Positions 1 to 5,361 of a stretch of 5,361 nucleotides of DNA are shown in pieces (position 1 is the stretch's first letter; each line of letters begins with the position of its first letter). Under the pieces are notes generated by a model that saw only the letters and a list, made by a program, of their open reading frames with translations, did no database searches and was not told the origin of the DNA. A program made the translations under genes and the position numbers. Origin of the DNA: Schleiferiaceae bacterium (lineage in GTDB: Bacteria; Bacteroidota; Bacteroidia; Flavobacteriales; Schleiferiaceae); NCBI GenBank assembly GCA_030829675.1, contig JAURAE010000084.1, forward strand, positions 1-5,361, read 5' to 3'.

Positions 1-8
1 CCTCGCAT

Positions 9-1844
9 TTAGTTGAGGTCAAAAATGTACGATCTCATTGGCGCTAGGGTCAGAGTGGTGCCAATTTCCTCCACCTCACCTGTCCATACATTATCCATAC
101 GGCTAAAGCCTTCAAGACCTTGTTGGAATCTCTCCAAACCAAGCTCCACTTCCTTATCATTTCGGTTCAACACAATCATCTTGTGCTCATCCCCAAAAGA
201 CTTAAAGTATACATATACCTCACCAAGAGGGATGTAATGTAGCATTTCACCCATGTTCAAGGCACACGATTGACGGCGCAAATGAGCCAACGTGCGGATG
301 TAATCTTGAGCCTCCTTCTGTTGGGCAGTCAATCCTTCACCCGTGAAGGCATTCACAGCATCTCCTTCCCAACCGCCAGGAAAATCGGAACGAATCACAC
401 CGTGATCTTCCGTACCTGGATTGTTCATTAAGATTTCTGTACCATAGTAAAACTGCAGGGTACCGCGAGTGGTAAAGAACAAGGTCATCGCCATTTTCCA
501 CTTGTCGAAATCCTCATCAAGACGAGTGTAAATACGGCTCATATCATGGTTATCCGGGAAGATCATGATGTTATTGAGGTCCCCGTACATATAATCATTG
601 GCCAAGCTTTCGTAAATCTTGGTCATACTGCTGCGCCAAGTCGCTTCGCCCATCAACCCATCAACCACGGCACTTTGCAATGGGAAGTCCATGATGCTCG
701 GCAAATAGGTGGTGTAGTCGTCCATCTTGGCCGTTCCTGCCTGCCAATAGCTGATCAACGATGGATCGCTGACCCATTCCTCCCCGACAATGTTGAAGTT
801 CGGGTATTCGTCGAGTATAGCCTTGGTCCAATCCGCCAAGAATTGCTTGTCCGGATAAGGCCAGGTATCCATTCGAATGCCGTGCAGTCCTAAATATTCC
901 ACCCACCAGATGGAATTTTGAATAAGGTAACGGGCCAATTTCTCGTTGCGCTGATTCAAATCCGGCATGGTCTCTACAAACCATCCGTCTGTGAATTGCT
1001 TGCGGTCGACTTCGGCTCCGTGCGGATCGAACCTGCTGACTTTCATGTGATTCGTCTGCGTGAACTCCGGCCATTGATTCACCCAGTCCTCGCTAGGTAA
1101 ATCACTCATCCACGGGTGCAAGCTTCCGATGTGGTTCGCCACTTGGTCCATAATAATCCCAATACCTTTTTCCTTAGCCTTATCGGCCAATTCCTTGTAT
1201 TGTTCATTCGTCCCATAGCGTGGATCCACATTGTACAAATCCGTCATCGCATACCCATGGTAGCTGTAGGTCTCCATATTATTCTCAAGTACAGGATTCA
1301 ACCACAAGCTTGAAATGCCCATCTTCTCGAAATAATCCAAGCTCTCAATGATTCCCGCCAAATCACCTCCGTGTCTTCCACCGATAAATTCACGGTTCGG
1401 ACCTTCCAACATTCCGTTTACTTGGTCATTGGAAGGATCGCCATTTCTGAAACGATCTGGGGTAATCAGGTAAATGAAATCCGCAGAGGTGAATCCTTTG
1501 CGTTTTGCAGATCCTTCCTCGCGCTCCAACACCTCAATGGCCAAGGTTCCTTTCTGACGGCCCTTTTGGTCTTTAAAGAGCAACTTGTGTGTTCCATTGC
1601 GGGTATCATCTGAAATGACAACCTCCACAAACAAATAATTTGGGCTTTCCAATGCCGTAGAACCAATGACCATTAATTCCTTTCCAACGGCGGTAAGCTC
1701 GGAAATATCTTTACCATAGACCATAAACTCTACGGTATCGAGTTCCATACCACGCCACCAAGAGGCCGGTTCAATCTTGGTTAATTTCTGACCTACTGCA
1801 GGTAGGGCGACAATGAGTGTGAGTACGACAAAAATCTTTTTCAT
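9..1844 (-). CDS. Secreted GH13 alpha-amylase family enzyme (neopullulanase / cyclomaltodextrinase type, SusA-like)
   Basis: This is probably a periplasmic hydrolase of alpha-1,4-glucans such as maltodextrins, cyclodextrins or pullulan. Residues are numbered from the ATG at 1844. Residues 1-19 form a signal peptide (KK, hydrophobic core, then AVG-Q) with no lipobox cysteine, so export to the periplasm is likely. Residues about 20-108 fit the cyclomaltodextrinase N-terminal beta domain (IEPASWWRGM). A TIM barrel follows from about 120, and a C-terminal beta domain from about 510 to 611. All GH13 regions are present: DQVANH (233-238), GIRMD with nucleophile D326, GEEW with acid/base E355, and NHD with D434. 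The fifth region reads MPDLN (293-297). Length 611 aa is normal for the family. A TTG six bases upstream (1850) could extend it by two residues, but the ATG gives a cleaner signal peptide. It is divergent from the next gene and has no Sus neighbours here. The family is certain; the exact substrate is not. Confidence 0.93.
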   Translation of the reverse strand: MKKIFVVLTLIVALPAVGQKLTKIEPASWWRGMELDTVEFMVYGKDISELTAVGKELMVIGSTALESPNYLFVEVVISDDTRNGTHKLLFKDQKGRQKGTLAIEVLEREEGSAKRKGFTSADFIYLITPDRFRNGDPSNDQVNGMLEGPNREFIGGRHGGDLAGIIESLDYFEKMGISSLWLNPVLENNMETYSYHGYAMTDLYNVDPRYGTNEQYKELADKAKEKGIGIIMDQVANHIGSLHPWMSDLPSEDWVNQWPEFTQTNHMKVSRFDPHGAEVDRKQFTDGWFVETMPDLNQRNEKLARYLIQNSIWWVEYLGLHGIRMDTWPYPDKQFLADWTKAILDEYPNFNIVGEEWVSDPSLISYWQAGTAKMDDYTTYLPSIMDFPLQSAVVDGLMGEATWRSSMTKIYESLANDYMYGDLNNIMIFPDNHDMSRIYTRLDEDFDKWKMAMTLFFTTRGTLQFYYGTEILMNNPGTEDHGVIRSDFPGGWEGDAVNAFTGEGLTAQQKEAQDYIRTLAHLRRQSCALNMGEMLHYIPLGEVYVYFKSFGDEHKMIVLNRNDKEVELGLERFQQGLEGFSRMDNVWTGEVEEIGTTLTLAPMRSYIFDLN

Positions 1845-1845
1845 G

Positions 1846-1859
1846 TTCAAAAGTTTGAA
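1846..1859. repeat. Perfect 6+6 bp inverted repeat abutting the amylase start
   Basis: TTCAAA and TTTGAA flank a 2-bp centre (AG). The repeat ends one base before the ATG (1844) of the GH13 gene and overlaps its alternative TTG start. Such a site could be a small operator or could fold in the leader mRNA, but a 12-bp AT-rich palindrome can also arise by chance. No second copy was noticed in the window. Confidence 0.4.
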
Positions 1860-1891
1860 GCATCAATTTACAATCCGCCCATTGATTATCA

Positions 1892-1920
1892 TTGCATTTG
1901 TTAAGTAGCCCTTAGTTTTG
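1892..1920 (+). promoter_or_regulatory. Bacteroidota-type promoter for the DEAD-box-like gene
   Basis: TAGTTTTG at 1913-1920 matches the Bacteroidota -7 consensus TAnnTTTG at every fixed base. TTG at 1892-1894, separated by 18 bp, can serve as the -33 element, where the usual spacing is about 19 bp. Transcription would then begin only a few bases before the ATG at 1937, giving a very short leader. No Shine-Dalgarno sequence is visible, which is common in this phylum. The -7 match is direct; the promoter role is inferred. Confidence 0.5.
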
Positions 1921-1936
1921 CATAAAACTTGAGCAA

Positions 1937-2548
1937 ATGGCCAAACTCAAACTACAACAAGAAGTATTGGAAGCGTTAGAAGCTGCAGAGCTCCTGCCTT
2001 TTAACAAGGCACAGCGCACGTTGGTCAGCAGCCTCAAGAGCGGTCAGAACCACTGGCACTTGCACGAAAATGCTGCCGAACTTCGTATTGCTGTGGCTGC
2101 AACGATCATTCACAGCTTAAAAGAGAGCTACGAAGATGTTGCACGCGCCTTGATTCTTGTTGCTACGGCTGAGATTGCCGATGCTTATTTTGAGCTCTTT
2201 GAAAACCTGGGTGGACATACTGACTTGAGAGTTTGGACCGCCTATGAAGGTCCGAAAATCCAGCAACAGAAAGAAGATATTTATTTCGGCGCAGATGTAG
2301 TCATTGCCACACCCAAACGCCTAAATGAATTATTAAACATTGAAGGCTTCAACAGTGCTTCGGTACAAACTCTGGTATTAGACGAGGCCGATCAACTCTT
2401 GAAAGTTGGAGCCATTGCCTTCACACAGCGCATCAGCGACAGCATCCCTCCTAAGCAACGTATTGCCTTGAGTAGTTCGGAAAAATCAGTGGCCGCCTAC
2501 ATGAATAGATTTGCCTTCCCGTTTACGAAGGAGAAGTTAGGCGAGTAG
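1937..2548 (+). CDS. Truncated, motif-depleted DEAD-box helicase-like protein (single RecA-like domain)
   Basis: The 203-aa product aligns by eye with the first RecA domain of DEAD-box RNA helicases and stops where the second domain should begin. A Q-motif-like stretch lies at 20-38 (LPFNKAQ..LKSGQN). Motif Ib-like TPKR is at 125-128, and motif II is an exact DEAD at 149-152 (VLDEADQLL). The P-loop expected at about 43-50 reads HENAAELR, with no GxGKT lysine. The PTRELA segment is replaced by VATAEIAD, and SAT becomes SSS at 179-181. With no second RecA domain it lacks motifs IV-VI and the arginine finger, so ATP-driven unwinding is unlikely. An RNA- or protein-binding, or regulatory, role is only a guess. 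I recall similar short single-domain proteins annotated as DEAD/DEAH helicases in Flavobacteriia. The frame is clean, without internal stops, which argues against recent decay. The ATG at 1937 fits the upstream promoter. Its 3' end overlaps the convergent acyltransferase gene by 26 bp. Confidence 0.85.
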   Translation: MAKLKLQQEVLEALEAAELLPFNKAQRTLVSSLKSGQNHWHLHENAAELRIAVAATIIHSLKESYEDVARALILVATAEIADAYFELFENLGGHTDLRVWTAYEGPKIQQQKEDIYFGADVVIATPKRLNELLNIEGFNSASVQTLVLDEADQLLKVGAIAFTQRISDSIPPKQRIALSSSEKSVAAYMNRFAFPFTKEKLGE

Positions 2549-3320
2549 CCAGAGAAAAATCTCTATCATCCGGCCAATAGCCTAAATGGCGCGCTGGATG
2601 TGCTGTGGCAGTACGGCGTAATTCCTCATCCCACCAACGACTGGCTTCCGCAATAAGTGCATCTCCGTCGTCCATACAAAGAGGTTCTTGACGAATGGTC
2701 ACATAGGCATTGATTTTGGGTTCAGAACATACGGCCCATAGGTGGTTAATAAAACCTATGCCTGGAGGATAGCCGGTTTTGGCTGAATCAAAGTGAATAC
2801 TCCACTGGTAAATGCTAAAACCATTTCGAGCTGCCTCGTAGAACATGGCAGGCTTTAACGGCAAGAGTAACGGCCCCTCTCCTGAAGTGCCTTCTGGAAA
2901 CAATACAATAGTCTTACCATCTTTAATGGCCTTGACAATATCCTGACGCGTTTGATTTCTACTCTCTTTGTTTTCCCTTTTAACCCATATAGGATCTAGC
3001 GCGCGTGCAGCCCATCCGATCAGGGGCCAAGAGCGTACCTCTGCCTTCCCAACAATGGTAAAAAGGTCGGATGTAGGAACAAACAACACATCCAAATACG
3101 AGCGGTGGTTAGCCATGAGAATGCCAGGGCCTATTTCATCGAATTTAGGTCCATGCACCTTAACACCAACGATCCAAAGCAAGGCCCAGCGAATGCTCAT
3201 GAAGATTTTATGTGCAATTACACGTCCTCCAAAGGGAAATGTCAACGCAAGACCTAATACGCCTACGATGATGGTGGTCAAAACACCTATGACTCTAATA
3301 ATGCCTAAAATGTATCTCAT
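2523..3320 (-). CDS. plsC: 1-acyl-sn-glycerol-3-phosphate acyltransferase (PlsC/LPLAT family)
   Basis: This enzyme probably transfers a fatty acyl group to lysophosphatidic acid to make phosphatidic acid at the inner membrane, the precursor of membrane phospholipids. Residues about 5-28 form a hydrophobic N-terminal membrane segment, and a second hydrophobic patch lies at about 45-53. The catalytic motif NHRSYLD is at 71-77 (His72, Asp77). The second block ends in PIWVKRE (110-116). The substrate-binding block FPEGTSGEG is at 141-149. Length 265 aa is slightly above the usual 240-250; the tail after about residue 245 (LGYWPDDRD...) is less characteristic. The ATG at 3320 gives a normal N-terminus for the family. 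The gene lies 122 bp downstream of the DUF5686 gene on the same strand, so shared transcription is possible. Related enzymes can acylate other lipids such as ornithine lipids, and the sequence alone does not exclude that. No convincing promoter was found; the closest match is a one-mismatch TATTTTAG at 3339-3332. Confidence 0.92.
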   Translation of the reverse strand: MRYILGIIRVIGVLTTIIVGVLGLALTFPFGGRVIAHKIFMSIRWALLWIVGVKVHGPKFDEIGPGILMANHRSYLDVLFVPTSDLFTIVGKAEVRSWPLIGWAARALDPIWVKRENKESRNQTRQDIVKAIKDGKTIVLFPEGTSGEGPLLLPLKPAMFYEAARNGFSIYQWSIHFDSAKTGYPPGIGFINHLWAVCSEPKINAYVTIRQEPLCMDDGDALIAEASRWWDEELRRTATAHPARHLGYWPDDRDFSLATRLTSPS

Positions 3321-3369
3321 ACTACGAACCTAAAATACGCCGACTTGAAGGTAAATGTTCATATTGTTC

Positions 3370-3392
3370 AAAAAACGTTTATATCAACCGTT
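3370..3392 (-). terminator. Weak hairpin plus T-run downstream of the DUF5686 gene
   Basis: Read on the minus strand, AACGGTT, a 5-base loop (GATAT) and AAACGTT form a 7-bp stem with one G-A mismatch, followed by four more T residues. It lies about 50 bp past the stop of the DUF5686 gene and about 50 bp before plsC. The position is right for an intrinsic terminator, but the stem is short and AT-rich, so it may be only partly effective or fortuitous. Confidence 0.3.
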
Positions 3393-3442
3393 AATTCCTA
3401 AATCAGTCACAGGCTCACCATCCAAACAATTCATTTTTGAGA

Positions 3443-5361
3443 CTAAAAATTCCATCGATCCAAGAAGGTGTCTTTGAAATCCATCCCAATCTTCAAACGG
3501 TACCCCGGATTCATATCATTGGGCAATAAACCGTAATACATTCCCCAGCGCACCGGTTGGTCCCAAAGTTTCATCTTGCGCTCTGCCCCAATGTAGGTTT
3601 CGAGGTGCAGGAGGCTGCGAGAAGGAATTGTTAACATGGAGGCCCCTAAGGCCACATTGAGCTTTAGTCTTCGAATCAAGGGTACTCTATTCAACAAGTA
3701 TCCTTCGAAATGATGGGTAGCATTGGCCATGAAATAAACCTCAGGTGTAGCAAAGGTCTCGGGTAGATTCTGGAAGGTATACAGCGGGTGTGTATATAAG
3801 AAATAATCGCCACCTCGGAACCATTTGTATTCGATGAATCTAACGGTCGATGGATCATTCAAGAATCCTCCTGACGCCACACGATAATGGCTGAAGCCTA
3901 AACGATTCGAAGGCACGTAGTCTTCTACAATAAACTCATATTTACTGTAACGCACATCAGAATTAAGCAAATTTGGTATGCCCTGTTTGAAGACTATTCT
4001 GAAATCTGGCCATTTGGAGCTCAACACTATCTTTTGTCTGCCTTTCAGATAATACCGCTGATACGGTCGGATGAGGATTTCAGCACTCACCTGTCCTACG
4101 GTATAGGTTTCGAACGGCTGCGGCGGCGTTAGTGAGCCAAAAATATCATTGCCTAGATCTAGGTTTTCAATGCTCTCCCTTTTGCTGTATTCAAAACCCA
4201 AACGAGTATAGAACCCATTAAACCATTCAAACCGGTGGTAAACTTCCGTAAAGGTTTTTTCTATAAAGTTGCTTCTCGCAAATAGGCCTGTGAGGTCGAC
4301 GCTTTGAGTAATCTGTTGGTAATCATTGCCGATGTTCACCGTCCAAGAGGCATTCCGTAGAGGTGCATAGGTATAAGTTGCGCCGAGGGTTCCTTTGGTA
4401 TCGGCATTAGTGAGCCCATAGTTTAATCGGCCCGTAATGCTTAGCATTTGATCGTTCTCGAATCTTTTCGTGCCAAAAGCGAACGGAGTCCAGCGCCAGC
4501 CCCCTACTCCAAAAGCATTGAATTGCCCTATTAATGGGCTGTAGAAGAAATGTGTACCGGCACTGCGTTTTCTATATCCCACTCCGCTGACCAACGGCTC
4601 GTACCAATGAAACTCATTATAGACGGCATCGGCGCTATCCAAATATTCATCTGAGTTTAAGTATCGGATAATACTATCCTGGCGGGTGGTCCATGCATCT
4701 AGTTTATCATCCTTGGGACGGTACTGGGCCCAAAAGTCTGTGCCTAGTAACTGCTGATCTGGGATTACCGCGACTAAATTTCTTGGCTTATCTGGTATTG
4801 CTGGCAAAGTATTGACCTCAGAAGCCCAATATTCAACATTCACCGCACCATTAGACCACGATATTTTTTGATGTTCAACAAAAAAAAGATTGGAAGTGCT
4901 AAAGTGCTGTAATACCTCCATTTCCCCAATGGCACCTTCAAACTCTGTAATTCTTGTATCGCGGACATCCACTTGAATTTGGCCAGTCCACCCCACTCTA
5001 TTCGCGCGAGGTGTGAAAAATAATGTAGCATGTTCACTACTATCACTTTCCCATTTCGCTATAATCTGAAATTCGTAATGGTTGATCGCATTTCGGTCCA
5101 TCACACCAGCGATTGGCGACGGAGCATATTCCACATCCACCATTCGGTTTAAAGGTCGAATGCACAGCTTTTCAAACTTAGAATAAGAGTACTTTGAAAA
5201 CGTCCCCTGATCACCCCCTTTATTAAAATCGTAATCACCGTCAAAACTAAAGGATGCCTGAAACTCGACATCATCCCCAAAATCTGCTGTAGGCCTATCG
5301 TAATCCTTAAACCCTACAACCTCTTGATACCAAGAAACTTGGCTTCTATAGACATTAGAGA
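3443..5361 (-). CDS. DUF5686-family outer-membrane beta-barrel protein, 5' end outside the window
   Basis: The frame stays open from the stop at 3445-3443 to the right edge, giving 638 visible residues and no start. The first internal Met (5143) is not the start: the 72 codons before it are uninterrupted and read like protein (for example SFDGDYDFNKGGD). Family members are usually about 800-850 aa, with a signal peptide and a carboxypeptidase-regulatory-like domain at the N-terminus, so roughly 200 residues are probably missing. The visible part is rich in alternating aromatic/polar beta strands such as YKWFRGGDYFLYTHP. Near the C-terminus is the family-typical block HHFEGYLLNRVPLIRRLKL, then YIGAERKMKLWDQPVRWGMY. 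The last residue is Phe (DRWNF), the usual C-terminal signal for BAM-assisted barrel insertion. Its molecular role is unknown; it resembles the barrel part of TonB-linked receptors but has no recognised plug in this fragment. It lies upstream of plsC on the same strand. Confidence 0.88.
   Translation of the reverse strand, partial: SNVYRSQVSWYQEVVGFKDYDRPTADFGDDVEFQASFSFDGDYDFNKGGDQGTFSKYSYSKFEKLCIRPLNRMVDVEYAPSPIAGVMDRNAINHYEFQIIAKWESDSSEHATLFFTPRANRVGWTGQIQVDVRDTRITEFEGAIGEMEVLQHFSTSNLFFVEHQKISWSNGAVNVEYWASEVNTLPAIPDKPRNLVAVIPDQQLLGTDFWAQYRPKDDKLDAWTTRQDSIIRYLNSDEYLDSADAVYNEFHWYEPLVSGVGYRKRSAGTHFFYSPLIGQFNAFGVGGWRWTPFAFGTKRFENDQMLSITGRLNYGLTNADTKGTLGATYTYAPLRNASWTVNIGNDYQQITQSVDLTGLFARSNFIEKTFTEVYHRFEWFNGFYTRLGFEYSKRESIENLDLGNDIFGSLTPPQPFETYTVGQVSAEILIRPYQRYYLKGRQKIVLSSKWPDFRIVFKQGIPNLLNSDVRYSKYEFIVEDYVPSNRLGFSHYRVASGGFLNDPSTVRFIEYKWFRGGDYFLYTHPLYTFQNLPETFATPEVYFMANATHHFEGYLLNRVPLIRRLKLNVALGASMLTIPSRSLLHLETYIGAERKMKLWDQPVRWGMYYGLLPNDMNPGYRLKIGMDFKDTFLDRWNF

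Noticed and set aside
1..18. CCTC and GAGG arms around the amylase stop codon, considered as a terminator stem.
   Set aside because: The arms are 4 bp with a 10-base gap, there is no T-tract, and the window edge cuts off the context.
546..1074. Open frames of 115 and 137 codons on either strand inside the amylase gene.
   Set aside because: They lie wholly within a well-supported GH13 gene, show no recognisable domain, and are low-complexity shadow translations.
1845..1936. A Bacteroidota promoter for the amylase on the minus strand.
   Set aside because: The best candidate, TAAATTGA, fails the TAnnTTTG consensus and has no well-spaced -33 element, so no site is called.
1937..2548. The DEAD-like gene as a frameshifted pseudogene of a full helicase.
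   Set aside because: After the stop at 2548 no second RecA domain was recognised in the plus-strand sequence, which is occupied by plsC on the other strand, and the frame has no internal stops.
2551..2564. Hairpin AGAGA-AAAA-TCTCT just after the stop of the DEAD-like gene, considered as a terminator.
   Set aside because: The stem is only 5 bp, has no T-run after it on either strand, and lies inside the plsC coding sequence.
2968..3333. A 121-codon plus-strand frame opposite plsC.
   Set aside because: It is antisense to a gene with complete catalytic motifs, and its translation shows no family features or credible start context.

Overview
The window looks like a piece of a Bacteroidota chromosome, most likely a marine flavobacterial or related lineage. 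Four things point there: a 5'-truncated outer-membrane barrel gene of the DUF5686 type, a family largely confined to Bacteroidota; a periplasmic SusA/neopullulanase-like GH13 amylase; starts without clear Shine-Dalgarno sequences; and an exact match to the Bacteroidota -7 promoter motif TAnnTTTG in the one divergent intergenic region. The lineage below phylum is an inference from gene style, not a measurement.

Layout, left to right. At 9-1844 (minus) lies a complete secreted GH13 alpha-glucan hydrolase with all catalytic residues. A 92-bp divergent intergenic region (1845-1936) carries a Bacteroidota-type promoter for the rightward gene and a small perfect inverted repeat touching the amylase start. 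At 1937-2548 (plus) is a 203-aa protein that resembles only the first RecA domain of a DEAD-box RNA helicase. It keeps an intact DEAD box but has lost the P-loop and the SAT motif. Its 3' end overlaps by 26 bp, tail to tail, with a plsC-type acyltransferase gene (2523-3320, minus). After a 122-bp gap holding a weak terminator-like hairpin comes the DUF5686 barrel gene (3443 to the right edge, minus), which remains open through the last base of the window, so its start lies outside.

Functionally, the barrel protein and the acyltransferase are both envelope genes read in the same direction. The acyltransferase makes phosphatidic acid for membrane lipids, and the barrel sits in the outer membrane. 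The amylase would work in the periplasm on maltodextrins, but no SusC/SusD, regulator or sugar transporter is visible beside it. No obvious multi-gene system links the four genes. The most unusual element is the motif-depleted, single-domain DEAD-box-like protein. No RNA gene, mobile element or CRISPR array was seen, and no gene-free stretch exceeds about 125 bp.
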